From Paenibacillus sp. CF384 (GTDB lineage: Bacteria; Bacillota; Bacilli; Paenibacillales; Paenibacillaceae): 64,000 nucleotides of DNA. Positions within the stretch are counted from its first letter, which is position 1. The number at the start of each line of letters is the position of its first letter. Below are positions 17,495 through 26,867 of this stretch, piece by piece. The notes under the pieces were generated by a model. The model was not told the origin of the DNA and made no database searches. It worked only from the letters and a program-made list of their open reading frames with translations. The position numbers and the translations under genes are program-made. The stretch is taken from assembly GCF_900106745.1 (NCBI RefSeq), contig NZ_FNNV01000004.1, forward strand, positions 124,001 through 188,000, given 5' to 3'.

Positions 17495-18238
17495 ATGATT
17501 CAGTACAAGACTGATGAACAGCTGCTCCTGATTCGCAAAGCAGGCCGAATTGTTGCGAGCTGCCACGCCGAGATTGCGAAGCGGCTTCGGCCCGGAGTCA
17601 CCACGCTTGAAATCGACCGGTTCGTCGATGCCTATATGCGTCAAAATGGTGCACGTCCCGCTCAGAAGGGCTACAAAGGTTATCCTTACGCAACATGTGC
17701 TTCTGTCGGCCAGGTCGTTTGCCATGGTTTTCCGTTGGATGTGCCGCTTCGCGAAGGGGAGATCGTGACCATCGATATGGTCGCGGAGCTGGATGGCTGG
17801 ATGGCAGATTCGGCATGGACGTATGCGGTTGGTCATGTAAGTGCTGATCTGCAGCGGCTGATGAATGCGACGAAGCATGCCCTGTATCAAGGGATTACGC
17901 AAGCGACTGCGGGCAAGCGAATCGGTGATATCGGGAATGCGGTGCAGCGTGTGGCGGAATCGGAGGGCTATTCCATCGTAGATGCGTTCATCGGTCACGG
18001 AATCGGACGGAGCATGCATGAGGAGCCGCAGGTTCACCACAAGGGGAAAGCGGGGACGGGCAAGAAGCTTGCTAAGGGCATGGTTATTACTGTCGAGCCG
18101 ATCTTCGTGCTGGGAAAGCCGTACATTTCGATTGATCAAGACGGCTGGACGGCTCGTACTTTCGATGGGTCAATCGGCGCGCAATACGAGCATACGGTGG
18201 CCATTACGGATGGGGAAGCTTTTATTTTGACGAGTTAG
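17495..18238 (+). CDS. map: Methionine aminopeptidase, type I (second, non-ribosomal-operon type)
   Basis: A 247-residue type I methionine aminopeptidase that removes the initiator methionine. Metal ligands are visible: Asp in TIDMVAE, Asp in WMADSAW, His in GHGIGRSMHEEP, Glu in ITVEPIF and Glu in QYEHTVAIT. The ATG at 17495 follows GGAGGG. It stands alone, far from any adk/infA context, so it is likely the accessory copy similar to Bacillus YflG. Confidence 0.93.
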   Translation: MIQYKTDEQLLLIRKAGRIVASCHAEIAKRLRPGVTTLEIDRFVDAYMRQNGARPAQKGYKGYPYATCASVGQVVCHGFPLDVPLREGEIVTIDMVAELDGWMADSAWTYAVGHVSADLQRLMNATKHALYQGITQATAGKRIGDIGNAVQRVAESEGYSIVDAFIGHGIGRSMHEEPQVHHKGKAGTGKKLAKGMVITVEPIFVLGKPYISIDQDGWTARTFDGSIGAQYEHTVAITDGEAFILTS

Positions 18239-18309
18239 TGGAGATGGAGGGAATAGGGAGTTCGCCTGGTCGGCAGACTCCCTGGTTCAGTTGCTCTCGC
18301 ACATATTGG

Positions 18310-19239
18310 CTACTTGGGTGAGAGCCGGTATTGGCGCGGTGTTACACCGGTTTTCTTCTTAAACAGCTCGTTAAAAAACTTCATGTCCTGGTAGCCGGCT
18401 TGGGCGGCAATTTCGCTGATCCTGGCATCCGTGCGCAGCAGCAGCTTGCAGCTGAGATCGATTCGCGCACTCTGTACATAGTCCAGAAACGTCATGCCTG
18501 TCGCTTTCTTGAAGCCGCGCTGAAAATGCCGCTCGCTGATTCCCAGCTGCGCCGCCATATCGGCGACATGCAGCTCTGAAGTGCAGTTAGCGTCGATCTG
18601 CTCTACGATCTGCTGCATGGAAGCAGAGGTTGTGGTCTTGGGCTGCAACTGCTTCGTGGCATGAGACGGCTGCGATTTCTCGAGCCATCTGCGATAGACC
18701 ATGATGAGCAGCTCGATAGTTGCGGCGCATAGATTAGCGGTGAACCCGGGTTTGCGAGACATGAACTCGTCATGCAGCTTATGGAAGAGCTGCTGGCCTT
18801 CTTCGTTGCGATCTCGGACATGAAGCCATTGCCCGGCATGATTCAGCTCGCTCAGCGAGTTCGCTATTTCGGAGTCTGCGTAGACGGCTTGCAACAGCTT
18901 GTCCAGCTGCTCCGTGGTGAAGATGCAGTTGTACATGATGAGCGAACGGCCTTTGGCCGTGGAGCTGGGACGGAATACATGCGAGATGCCAACTGGAATG
19001 AAGAACAGATCGCCGCGAGAAACAGGCATTTGGTCTTCACCGATATAGTGGAAGCCGGCGCCTTCGGTCACCATGCAGATCTCGATGAAATCATGCGCAT
19101 GCATGACGAGCTCGAAAGACTCCTGGACGCGGTTAACGAAAATAGGCAGCTGCTGCGATTCGTGATCCGTCTCGAATAGGGAGGCGTAGGGCAGCAGCCG
19201 CTCTCCTTTGGAGAAATGTGGAATGGAATTATCCGTCAT
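18310..19239 (-). CDS. AraC family transcriptional regulator with cupin sensor domain
   Basis: A 309-residue regulator. The N-terminal half is a cupin-type ligand domain (FELVMHAHDFIEICMV, GDLFFIPVGISHVF); the C-terminal part has two AraC helix-turn-helices (ADMAAQLGISERHFQRGFKK and ISEIAAQAGYQDMKFFNELFKK). ATG 19239 starts at the expected domain edge; the frame extends 42 codons further but without family support. It is divergent from the SRAP-like gene, separated by 124 bases. The ligand is unknown, possibly a sugar. Confidence 0.88.
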   Translation of the reverse strand: MTDNSIPHFSKGERLLPYASLFETDHESQQLPIFVNRVQESFELVMHAHDFIEICMVTEGAGFHYIGEDQMPVSRGDLFFIPVGISHVFRPSSTAKGRSLIMYNCIFTTEQLDKLLQAVYADSEIANSLSELNHAGQWLHVRDRNEEGQQLFHKLHDEFMSRKPGFTANLCAATIELLIMVYRRWLEKSQPSHATKQLQPKTTTSASMQQIVEQIDANCTSELHVADMAAQLGISERHFQRGFKKATGMTFLDYVQSARIDLSCKLLLRTDARISEIAAQAGYQDMKFFNELFKKKTGVTPRQYRLSPK

Positions 19240-19363
19240 TGGCCGCGTATACCCTCTTCTCGTTGAGTAGTGATGAGTAATATTATAGCGGAACTGTCCA
19301 TGGCGCACATGATTTTGGCTAAACCGGAAATAATAGCCGAAATAGATGGAGGTGTTTTTTACC

Positions 19364-20020
19364 ATGTGTCAGTCAATATCGATAACGGCTCAGGCTTCTG
19401 AGCTGACGGAGCGGTTCGAGCTCGACAATGTACTGTTCTATATTTCTAACCGGTATGAAGTGAATCCGACGGATTCAGTTTCGGCGATTATTGAGACGAA
19501 GAATGGCAGAATATTGGACGAGTTTAGGTGGGGAATGGTGCCTTACTGGGCACGCGATTCGGTGCGGATGGACAGCTCGGAATTGTTTGATAAACCGATT
19601 TATGAACGTATCGCGAATAAGCAGCGCTGCATCATTCCGTGCACGGGGTTCTATGTGACGCGCACGATTGGCAAGGAAGTGCATCGGATGAAGCTTACGA
19701 TGCGAAGCGGGACGTTCGCTATTGCAGGACTCTATGATGTGTTTCGTCCGGCTTCCGGGGAAGAGATGCGCACTTGCACCATGCTGATGACATCGGCTAA
19801 CTCGCATGTGTCTCCGTATCAGCCGCTGATGCCGGCGATCCTAGAGCAAGAGGACATCGGTGATTGGCTGCAGCGCGGGAGCCGTACGCCGTACGAATTG
19901 CGTTCGATGCTTCGCCCGATGGATGCGCTGCGTATGGTTGCCATTCCGCTGTCTCCGAGCATCGACGATATGGTCGATTTCGAGTCACCGCGCACGGAGT
20001 GGGGTAGAGGCATGGGTTGA
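19364..20020 (+). CDS. SRAP (YedK/HMCES-like) family protein lacking most catalytic residues
   Basis: A 218-residue protein that keeps the SRAP scaffold: Cys2 (MCQS), RWGMVPYWA, RCIIPCTGFY, IAGLYDVF and LMPAILEQED. In active family members Cys2 forms a covalent bond with abasic DNA, helped by Asn in NARAE, Glu in GFYEW and His in IHDRMP. Here those positions read RMDSS, GFYVT and PYQPLMP, so all three helpers are lost while Cys2 stays. ATG 19364 follows GGAGGTG. It may bind DNA without full chemistry. Confidence 0.8.
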   Translation: MCQSISITAQASELTERFELDNVLFYISNRYEVNPTDSVSAIIETKNGRILDEFRWGMVPYWARDSVRMDSSELFDKPIYERIANKQRCIIPCTGFYVTRTIGKEVHRMKLTMRSGTFAIAGLYDVFRPASGEEMRTCTMLMTSANSHVSPYQPLMPAILEQEDIGDWLQRGSRTPYELRSMLRPMDALRMVAIPLSPSIDDMVDFESPRTEWGRGMG

Positions 20021-20028
20021 CGTTTTGC

Positions 20029-20062
20029 AAGGCCGCCAAGGTGATGTTGGCGGCCTTTTTTA
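20029..20062 (+). terminator. Intrinsic terminator after the SRAP-like gene
   Basis: AAGGCCGCCAA pairs with TTGGCGGCCTT, with a 7-nt loop and six T. Its symmetry may let it work in both directions. Confidence 0.88.
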
Positions 20063-20243
20063 TTGTTGTTTGTGGGGGAGGAGCGTTTGTTTGGTAGATT
20101 GTGCAGTGATTTCACTGAAAGTTGGACGTTTCTCCTCTTCGTTTGCTTATTCTTGCGCATTTCCTCTGAAACATCTAGATAATTGAAGAGGTGCAGGCGA
20201 TATCGAGCCTTAGAGACTTGTGATTGGAGCGGTTTTCTGCGGT

Positions 20244-20390
20244 TTGAAAATCTAACGGATCGTAGAGGCCTTATTGGTGCGATTTCCAGGGTTTTGAAAT
20301 TCTAACGGATCGCGTGGGCGCTATTATGGTGTTAATCGCCCCCAAATGTCCATCCACCACCAAATAAGACCTCCACGGTTCGTTAGAGCA
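20244..20390. repeat. TCTAACG(G/A)-type dispersed repeats, two direct and one inverted
   Basis: TCTAACGGATCG occurs at 20251 and 20301, 50 bp apart. The reverse complement of CTCTAACGAACCGTGGAGG lies at about 20370-20388. A closely related copy is found at 53827-53852. No gene is visible in 20063-20500. Confidence 0.75.
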
Positions 20391-20479
20391 AATTCCCCTT
20401 CGGTAATCGCTGTAATCGCCACTTTTTTGCGCGCCATAAGAGGCATATCCGCTAACAACCTGTCAAACCGTCGAAAATG

Positions 20480-20515
20480 GATTGTGTAAGCGGCTATTCC
20501 GCTTACACGGTTAAC
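20480..20515. repeat. GTGTAAGCGG hairpin related to the 41.7-42.1 kb family
   Basis: GTGTAAGCGG, CTATT, CCGCTTACAC is a strong 10-bp-stem palindrome. Its loop reads CTATT, the reverse complement of the AATAG loop in the 121-bp units at 41.74-42.14 kb, so it is an inverted relative of that family. Confidence 0.8.
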
Positions 20516-20545
20516 TAACCAGCCAATCCAACGCCATGTGTTGAA

Positions 20546-20800
20546 TCGAGAGTTCAAAAACCGAACTCTCACCTCCAAAATGCCACCGAAATGAAGCTGA
20601 GAGTTCGGAAATTGAACTCTCAGAGATCAAGCAAATCAATTGAGCCTCGTGTGTGGGAGTGAGAGTTCGAAAACCGAACTCTCGCCTCCGAACTGCCACC
20701 GAAATGAAGCTGAGAGTTCGGAAATCGAACTCTCAATGTTCATGCTAAGCAATTGAGCCTCGTGTGTGAAAGTGAGAGTTTCAATTCGAACTCTCTAACT
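20546..20800. repeat. Phased GAGAGTTC/GAACTCTC hairpin series (5 copies)
   Basis: Palindromes GAGAGTTC, about 7 nt, GAACTCTC begin at 20548, 20599, 20661, 20712 and 20774. Spacings are 51, 62, 51 and 62 bp. Segments between hairpins are conserved: one contains CCACCGAAATGAAG, the other CAATTGAGCCTCGTGTGTG. The series lies between the convergent SRAP and AraC genes. Confidence 0.93.
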
Positions 20801-20867
20801 TCCATTCCGGCCGCCGCAAATAGCGACTATTCAGCTCTTGCAACCACCACCTCGGCTCCACGCCAAC

Positions 20868-21656
20868 TTACTCCCGCGCCGTGCGCTCCGCAATCAAATC
20901 CGAGGGCAGTTTGCCGATGATGCGTTTGAAGATACGATTGAAATACGAGGGGTCGCTGTAGCCGAGATGCTCGGAGATGTCCTGGGCCGTTAACTGCGAG
21001 TGGCGCAGCATATAGTGGGCCGTCTTCATCCGTCTGCGGTGCACGTATTCGCTGATGGTGAGGCCGGTTACTTTGCGAAAAAGCGATGCGGCGTAGTTCG
21101 GGCTGACATTGATGCAGGTGCCGAGCTCGAGCTTCGTGATTTTGCTGCGGTAATTGTCTTCGACGTAACGCTTCATCCGCTCGATGTGCTGGATGGAGGA
21201 CGGCGCTTTCTCGCCTTCGTCGTACTCCCGGCTGATCGTCACGATCAGCTCGGTCAGCAGCGCCGAGCACATGACGGAGAAGTAACGGTCGCGGGCGCTC
21301 CACTGCTCCACGATATAGAGCAGCTTCTCCAGCAGCAGCTCAGGCATATGCGTCACCCAGCGCAGCGGAGTCCTTCTCGATAGTATAGGCAGCAATTGCA
21401 TCGCCGAAATATCAGCCGGGCTGAAGCGCACCGTGACGCTCTCGCGGATGCTGCCTGCTCCATGCAGCTCCGCGGCGGGAACTCCGGCGGGAATAAGCAG
21501 CAGTTCATTTTTGCGACAGCTGATGGTCTGACCGGAGTAGGTGTAGCTGGTTTGACCGAACCGGACCCAGACCAGCGTATAGCTGTCCATGCCGAGGACG
21601 CGCCGCTCCCCTTGCAGAATGCCGCGCTCTTGCCGGATATCGAAGATATGAAACAT
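20868..21656 (-). CDS. AraC family transcriptional regulator
   Basis: A regulator of 262 residues from ATG 21656 (270 from the in-frame TTG 21680, which lacks a ribosome binding site). The N-terminal domain is a cupin-like sensor (TISCRKNELLLIPAGVPAAELHG). The C-terminal helix-turn-helices are KLELGTCINVSPNYAASLFR and AQDISEHLGYSDPSYFNRIF. It is divergent from the short pyruvate kinase gene. A 13-bp direct repeat overlaps its 5' region and could be its own operator. The ligand is unknown. Confidence 0.85.
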   Translation of the reverse strand: MFHIFDIRQERGILQGERRVLGMDSYTLVWVRFGQTSYTYSGQTISCRKNELLLIPAGVPAAELHGAGSIRESVTVRFSPADISAMQLLPILSRRTPLRWVTHMPELLLEKLLYIVEQWSARDRYFSVMCSALLTELIVTISREYDEGEKAPSSIQHIERMKRYVEDNYRSKITKLELGTCINVSPNYAASLFRKVTGLTISEYVHRRRMKTAHYMLRHSQLTAQDISEHLGYSDPSYFNRIFKRIIGKLPSDLIAERTARE

Positions 21657-21670
21657 GGGGCACCGCTCAC

Positions 21671-21696
21671 TTTCAGACAATGATTTCAGACAATGA
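21671..21696. promoter_or_regulatory. 13-bp direct repeat, operator candidate
   Basis: TTTCAGACAATGA occurs twice without a gap at 21671-21683 and 21684-21696, between the divergent AraC and pyruvate kinase genes. Direct repeats of this kind are typical AraC-family binding sites; the assignment is inference. Confidence 0.4.
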
Positions 21697-21798
21697 TCGT
21701 ACTATTTTACAATCACTGTACTATAGTCCTATCTACTCATGCAATTGTTCTTTTACAATAAAAGCAACAGAACGAAATTAGACTTGGGAGTGATCGAC

Positions 21799-22842
21799 AT
21801 GAAGAAGACGGCGATTGTATGTACGATGGGACCAGCTTGTATGTCGGCTGACATGTTGGAAGAAATGCTGAAAGCAGGCATGAATATAGCAAGACTGAAT
21901 TTGGCGCATGGCGAGCTGGATGACCACCGCGGACGGATTTTATCGGTTCGGGCAGCAGCGAGCAAATTGAACGTACCTGTTTCCATCATGCTTGATATTA
22001 AAGGACCGGAAATTCGGACGGGGGTCCTGCAAGAATCGTCTTACATGCTTAGAAGCGGAGAGTTCCTAACGCTGACAACCGAGCAGATCGCTGGTACGGC
22101 TACGCGCATCTCGGTCTCCTATGACTTGGCCAAAGATGTTACGGTAGGCTCGCGCATCATGATCGATGACGGTTTAATCGAGCTGCAAGTGGTTCGCATT
22201 GAAGGCAGCGATGTCGTTTGCGTGATTCTAAACGGCGGCATCATTAAATCTCGCAAAGGCGTTAACCTGCCGGGTATCCAAACAAGTCTTCCGGGTGTAA
22301 CGGAGAAAGACAAGCTGCATATCGCCTTCGGGATCGAAACAGGCGTGGATATGATCGCGATGTCGTTTGTTCGCCGCGCAGAGGATGTCCTTGAAGTGAA
22401 GCGTCTGCTGGCGGAGAAAGGCGCAAGCCATATCCAAATTATTTCGAAAATCGAAAACCAAGAAGGTCTGGATGAGCTTGCCGCAATCGTGGAAGTGTCT
22501 GAAGGCATCATGGTTGCTCGTGGCGACCTTGGCGTAGAGATTCCGATTGAAGATATACCGATGGCACAGAAACGGATGATTGCAGTATGTAACCGCGCAG
22601 GCAAATTCGTTATTACTGCAACGCAAATGCTGGAATCGATGCAAAGCAACCCGCGTCCGACACGCGCTGAAGCATGCGATGTAGCCAATGCGGTATGGGA
22701 TGGCACAGATGCGGTTATGCTCTCCGGCGAGACAGCTTCGGGCAACTATCCGGTTGAAGCGGTTCGTACGATGGCAGCAATTGCGATCAAGGCGGAGCAA
22801 GCGGCAGGCGATTTTGCGAAGAAAGATTTGATTGAAGCTTAG
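21799..22842 (+). CDS. Short pyruvate kinase-like protein without C-terminal domain
   Basis: A 347-residue protein covering the TIM barrel and B domain of pyruvate kinase: [40 protein letters not shown] and [17 protein letters not shown] are present. It ends just after [21 protein letters not shown] plus one helix, so the regulatory C-terminal domain (family length about 470-585) is missing. Two potassium-ligand positions differ: RLNLAHG instead of RLNFSHG and LDIKG instead of LDTKG. ATG 21799 follows GGGAGTGA. It is probably a second, divergent pyruvate kinase; activity is uncertain. Confidence 0.85.
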   Translation: MKKTAIVCTMGPACMSADMLEEMLKAGMNIARLNLAHGELDDHRGRILSVRAAASKLNVPVSIMLDIKGPEIRTGVLQESSYMLRSGEFLTLTTEQIAGTATRISVSYDLAKDVTVGSRIMIDDGLIELQVVRIEGSDVVCVILNGGIIKSRKGVNLPGIQTSLPGVTEKDKLHIAFGIETGVDMIAMSFVRRAEDVLEVKRLLAEKGASHIQIISKIENQEGLDELAAIVEVSEGIMVARGDLGVEIPIEDIPMAQKRMIAVCNRAGKFVITATQMLESMQSNPRPTRAEACDVANAVWDGTDAVMLSGETASGNYPVEAVRTMAAIAIKAEQAAGDFAKKDLIEA

Positions 22843-22953
22843 TAGATCGTTTAAAGTGAGTAGATACGGATTAACGGCTGTCGCTATGTTCGAACCATTC
22901 ACGCGTAGCGCAGTGCGTTTGGCGATTTACTAACGTTGGGCGGGAATAATAAG

Positions 22954-24897
22954 ATGCACGTATTAACGGTTGATCATATTTCAAAGACCTATGGTGAAAA
23001 AATATTGTTCCAAGACGTGTCGTTCGGCGTGGAAACGGGCGACAAAATCGGAATTATCGGCGTCAACGGCACCGGTAAATCGACGTTTCTTCAAGTTGTT
23101 GCAGGAATAGAGCCCCCTGATTCGGGCTCTATTCTTGTTGCCGGGGGCGTCACGGTGCGGATGCTCTCGCAGGATCCGCAGTTTGATCCCGAGCAGACCG
23201 TGCTCGAGCATGTGCTCGGCGGCGATTCGCCGCAGATGGTTGCCGTGCGCGCCTATGAAGAGGCGCTGCAGGCGCTGGAGCTGCTGCCCGGCGACGCCGT
23301 GCTGCAGGAGCGGCTGGTTCGCGCCAATCAGCGCATGGCGGAGCTGGATGCTTGGGGCATCGAGAGCGAAGCGAAGATCGCGCTCTCCAAGCTCGGCATC
23401 GCCAGCTATGGCGCTAAGCTCGGCACGCTCTCCGGCGGTCAGCGCAAGCGTGTCGCGATGGCTGCGGCGCTGATTCAGCCAGCCGACGTGCTGCTGCTCG
23501 ATGAGCCTACCAACCACATCGACAACGAATCTGTCGCGTGGCTGGAAGGGATGCTGCAGAAACGCAAAGGCGCGCTGCTTATGATTACGCATGATCGGTA
23601 TTTCCTGGACCGTGTCAGCAACCGAACGCTAGAGCTGGACAAAGGGAGAGCCTATTTCTATACGGCAAACTACAGTACATTTATCGAATTGAAGCTGGAC
23701 CGCGAGGAGCGGGAAGCATCGTCGGAAGCGAAGCGCAAGAACTTGCTTCGCAACGAGCTCGCTTGGATGCGAAAAGGCGCGAAGGCGCGGACGACCAAGC
23801 AGCAGGCGCGTATTCAACGTTTTGAAGCGTTGAATGCTGCTGCTCCGGAGAAAGCGACCGGGAAGCTTGAGGTATCCGTAGCCTCCACGCGGCTCGGCAA
23901 GAAAATTATCGAGCTGGAGGGACTGACCAAAGCCTTCGAGGGGCGGACGGTCATCCGCGATTTCAGCTATATTGCGGTACCGGAGGATCGTGTTGGCATC
24001 GTCGGCCGTAACGGGCTCGGCAAGTCGACGCTGCTGAAGCTGATCGCCGGCAAGCTGGAGCCGGATGCAGGCGAGGTTCGGCTTGGACCGACGGTGAAAC
24101 TCGGCGTCTTCTCGCAAGAGCGGGAAGAGATGGACGAGACGCTGCGCGTCATCGATTACATCCGCGAGAGTGCGGAGCGCATCACGACCGGCGACGGAAC
24201 GAACATAACCGCTGGGCAAATGCTGGAGCGGTTTCTGTTCCCGCCGGCGCAGCAGTGGACGCCGATTGCGAAGCTCTCCGGCGGAGAGAAGCGCAGATTG
24301 CAGCTGCTTCGCGTGCTGATGGAAGCGCCGAACGTGCTGCTGCTCGATGAGCCGACGAATGATTTGGACATTACTACGTTAACGGTGCTGGAGGATTACT
24401 TGGACGACTTCCCAGGCGTTGTGTTCACCGTATCTCATGACCGTTATTTCTTAGATCGTACGTCCGAGCGCATCTTCGCTTTCGAGGGAGACGGCGTCAT
24501 CGAGCAGCATGTGGGCAACTTCTCGGATTACCAGCAGTATGCGGCGCAGTACGGCAGTCGATCCGGATCTGCTGCCGGTACAGGTGGCGCTGTCGCGGAG
24601 CGCAAGGCGGAAGCTGCTCCGACTCCGGCCGCGTCCGGTAATGAACCGGCACTTCCGACCAAAATGACCTACAAAGAACAGAAGGAATTTGAATCCATCG
24701 ACACGGATATCGAGAAAGCCGAATCTGCGCTTACGGCCGTGCAAACGAAGATGGAAGTGTCCAGCAGCGACTCGGCTACGCTGCAAGATCTGCTGAAAGA
24801 ACAGCAGGAGCTCGAAGCGAAGCTTGAGCATCTGATGGACCGATGGGCGTACTTGAACGAGCTTGCCGAGCAGATTGCGGCGAATAAGAAGAAATAA
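22954..24897 (+). CDS. ABC-F family ATPase (Uup/YfmR-like)
   Basis: A 647-residue soluble protein with two ABC domains and no membrane segments. Walker A motifs are GVNGTGKST and GRNGLGKST, signatures LSGGQRKR and LSGGEKRR, and Walker B LLLDEPTNHID and LLLDEPTNDLD. The linker is rich in basic residues, and the C-terminus (from about 560) is a predicted coiled coil, as in Uup and YfmR. These ABC-F proteins act on ribosomes; Bacillus YfmR helps translation at difficult sequences. ATG 22954 was preferred over TTG 22936. Confidence 0.9.
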   Translation: MHVLTVDHISKTYGEKILFQDVSFGVETGDKIGIIGVNGTGKSTFLQVVAGIEPPDSGSILVAGGVTVRMLSQDPQFDPEQTVLEHVLGGDSPQMVAVRAYEEALQALELLPGDAVLQERLVRANQRMAELDAWGIESEAKIALSKLGIASYGAKLGTLSGGQRKRVAMAAALIQPADVLLLDEPTNHIDNESVAWLEGMLQKRKGALLMITHDRYFLDRVSNRTLELDKGRAYFYTANYSTFIELKLDREEREASSEAKRKNLLRNELAWMRKGAKARTTKQQARIQRFEALNAAAPEKATGKLEVSVASTRLGKKIIELEGLTKAFEGRTVIRDFSYIAVPEDRVGIVGRNGLGKSTLLKLIAGKLEPDAGEVRLGPTVKLGVFSQEREEMDETLRVIDYIRESAERITTGDGTNITAGQMLERFLFPPAQQWTPIAKLSGGEKRRLQLLRVLMEAPNVLLLDEPTNDLDITTLTVLEDYLDDFPGVVFTVSHDRYFLDRTSERIFAFEGDGVIEQHVGNFSDYQQYAAQYGSRSGSAAGTGGAVAERKAEAAPTPAASGNEPALPTKMTYKEQKEFESIDTDIEKAESALTAVQTKMEVSSSDSATLQDLLKEQQELEAKLEHLMDRWAYLNELAEQIAANKKK

Positions 24898-24904
24898 ATG
24901 AAAT

Positions 24905-24962
24905 ACGCAAAAGACACCTATTACAGCGGGAAGCTCCCGTTTGCAATAGGTGTCTTTTGCGT
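24905..24962. terminator. Long inverted repeat, probable bidirectional terminator
   Basis: ACGCAAAAGACACCTATT pairs perfectly with AATAGGTGTCTTTTGCGT (18 bp). A nested GCGGGAAGCTCCCGT hairpin lies in the loop. It follows the ABC-F gene. Confidence 0.8.
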
Positions 24963-25035
24963 ATAGGTACACCCTACGCATAATGGTGGATAGCCTGCTG
25001 CAGCAAGTGCAATGGCTAGTTAGTATGCGAGAGTG

Positions 25036-25228
25036 AAATGTTGCATAGGATGCAACATTTTGGTGTGATTATCCCGAAATATATGGAAATGCTGCATAGG
25101 ATGCAACATTTTTATTGAAAGTAGCCCTCGGTGCCTCATAGTAGACTCAAATGTTGCATTCGATGCAACATTCAGATAATAGAGGCTGTTTGTTAGGGTC
25201 AAATGTTGCATTTCATGCAACATTCGTA
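25036..25228. repeat. Phased ATGTTGC/GCAACAT hairpin series (4 copies)
   Basis: Palindromes ATGTTGCAT, 3-4 nt, ATGCAACAT (second copy ATGCTGC) begin at 25038, 25089, 25151 and 25203. Spacings are 51, 62 and 52 bp, nearly the same as the 12.3 kb series with the same stem. The series lies between the convergent ABC-F and dps genes. Confidence 0.93.
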
Positions 25229-25274
25229 GCCCGGGCGGCGCTATCGTCCTATCCCCCCATCCCCTATCCCCGAC

Positions 25275-25733
25275 TTAAACCTGTTTCCCGTTAAACGCTT
25301 TGAGCATCCAAATGTGTTTCTCGAGTGCGCTGTGGATCGCAAGCAGCATGTCGCCGGATGTCTCGTCGCCGGAGGACTGTGCTTCTTCCATGCCTTCCTT
25401 GAGCTCGCCTGCTACCAGTGTGAAATCGGCTACGACGGAGTCCACCATTTCTACGGCGGATTCGCGGCTTGTCGCTTCCTTCACGCTGGAGTACTCGAGG
25501 TACTCGGCCATCGTTGCAATCGGTTGGCCGCCGATCGCAAGCAGACGCTCCGCAATTTCATCCACATGCAGGGTAGCTTCTTCGTACAGCTCTTGGAACT
25601 TCACGTGCAGGGTGAAGAACTGGTTGCCCTTCACGTACCAATGGTAATTATGAAGCTTGATGTACAATACGCTCCACGTTGCGATTTGTTTGTTTAGAAT
25701 GGTTTGTAGTTTAGTCGTCTGTTTAGTCGTCAT
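25275..25733 (-). CDS. dps: Dps/MrgA-type ferritin-like DNA protection protein
   Basis: A 152-residue Dps-family protein. Ferroxidase-centre residues are visible in [11 protein letters not shown] and [14 protein letters not shown]. Such proteins form 12-mers that oxidise and store iron and protect DNA from peroxide. The start ATG 25733 is inside a region where AAGGAG lies directly upstream; the ATG at 25751 overlaps that ribosome binding site. It follows trxB after 33 bases on the same strand, so both are probably one peroxide-stress operon. Confidence 0.92.
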   Translation of the reverse strand: MTTKQTTKLQTILNKQIATWSVLYIKLHNYHWYVKGNQFFTLHVKFQELYEEATLHVDEIAERLLAIGGQPIATMAEYLEYSSVKEATSRESAVEMVDSVVADFTLVAGELKEGMEEAQSSGDETSGDMLLAIHSALEKHIWMLKAFNGKQV

Positions 25734-25766
25734 CTTGAACAACTCCTTCATAATAGGATATAGGAA

Positions 25767-26729
25767 TTACACTTCTACTGCCGTGTCTGTCACAAACCCT
25801 GATGTCCTGTTCCATGATTCCAGATCATGCTCGCAATCCAGTGCAGCCATACAGCCGCTTCCTGCCGCTGTGATCGCTTGGCGGTAACGATGATCTTGCA
25901 CGTCGCCGCAAGCATAGACACCTTCAATGTTCGTCTTCGAGGTGCCTGGTGTTACAACGACATAACCAAGCTCATCAGTCGTTACTTGACCGCCAAGGAA
26001 AGCGGTATTCGGCGTATGACCGATGGCTACGAATACACCGTCTGCTTCAAGGAGCTTTTCTTCGCCAGTGGCGTTATCGCGGACACGGAGACCCTTCACG
26101 CTGTGCTCGTCTGCTTCGACTGCGATAGGGGTGACGCCGAGGCTCCATTTGATTTTGTCATTGGCACGTGCCCGGTCCTGCATGATCTTGGATGCGCGAA
26201 GCTCATCCCGGCGGTGCACGAGTCGAACCTCAGTCGCGAACCTGGTCAGGAAGCCGGCTTCCTCCATTGCGGAATCGCCGCCGCCAACAACAATGATCTT
26301 CTTGCCTCGGAAGAAGAAGCCGTCACAAGTTGCACAGGTGCTCACACCTCGCCCAATATTGTCACGTTCACCAGGGATACCCATATATTTTGCCGAAGCA
26401 CCTGTCGAAATAATCATGGCAGCTGCAATCAACTTACGTCCGCCATCCAAGGACAGCTTAAAAGGACGCTCAGACAGGTCAGCATGCTGCACCCAGCCTG
26501 TCTCAAAACGTGCGCCGAAGCGCTCGGCTTGCGTGCGCATATTCGCCATGAGTTCGGAACCAAGTATGCCTTCGGGGAATCCCGGGAAGTTCTCCACCTC
26601 TGTTGTGGTGGTCAATTGGCCGCCCGGCTGCGGTCCCTCAAGTACGAGCGGACTGTAACCGGCACGCGCGAGATAGATGGCTGCCGTTAAGCCGGCTGGC
26701 CCTGTGCCTACGATAACGATGTTTTCCAT
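25767..26729 (-). CDS. trxB: Thioredoxin reductase
   Basis: A 320-residue flavoenzyme with the FAD motif [17 protein letters not shown] at the N-terminus, the redox-active CATC (about residues 137-140), the NADPH motif [12 protein letters not shown] and the C-terminal FAD motif [15 protein letters not shown]. It reduces thioredoxin with NADPH. ATG 26729 follows GAAAGGAG at nine bases. It leads the trxB-dps pair; a PerR-box-like site lies upstream. Confidence 0.93.
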   Translation of the reverse strand: MENIVIVGTGPAGLTAAIYLARAGYSPLVLEGPQPGGQLTTTTEVENFPGFPEGILGSELMANMRTQAERFGARFETGWVQHADLSERPFKLSLDGGRKLIAAAMIISTGASAKYMGIPGERDNIGRGVSTCATCDGFFFRGKKIIVVGGGDSAMEEAGFLTRFATEVRLVHRRDELRASKIMQDRARANDKIKWSLGVTPIAVEADEHSVKGLRVRDNATGEEKLLEADGVFVAIGHTPNTAFLGGQVTTDELGYVVVTPGTSKTNIEGVYACGDVQDHRYRQAITAAGSGCMAALDCEHDLESWNRTSGFVTDTAVEV

Positions 26730-26800
26730 GAATGAGTGCTCCTTTCCCATCTATACACCAAAGCGAATGCAATTGAATCTAAATAATAATTAATACTAAA

Positions 26801-26815
26801 TTAAAATTATTATAA
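26801..26815. promoter_or_regulatory. PerR-box-like operator
   Basis: TTAAAATTATTATAA matches the PerR consensus TTATAATNATTATAA in 13 of 14 defined positions. It lies between the divergent trxB-dps operon and the NAD(P)-binding protein gene. Dps/MrgA genes are classical PerR targets in Bacillus. Confidence 0.6.
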
Positions 26816-26867
26816 ATAAGGACGGAAGTCAATAGTAAAATGCAAGCAGGCGGGAGGTCGGAATGCG

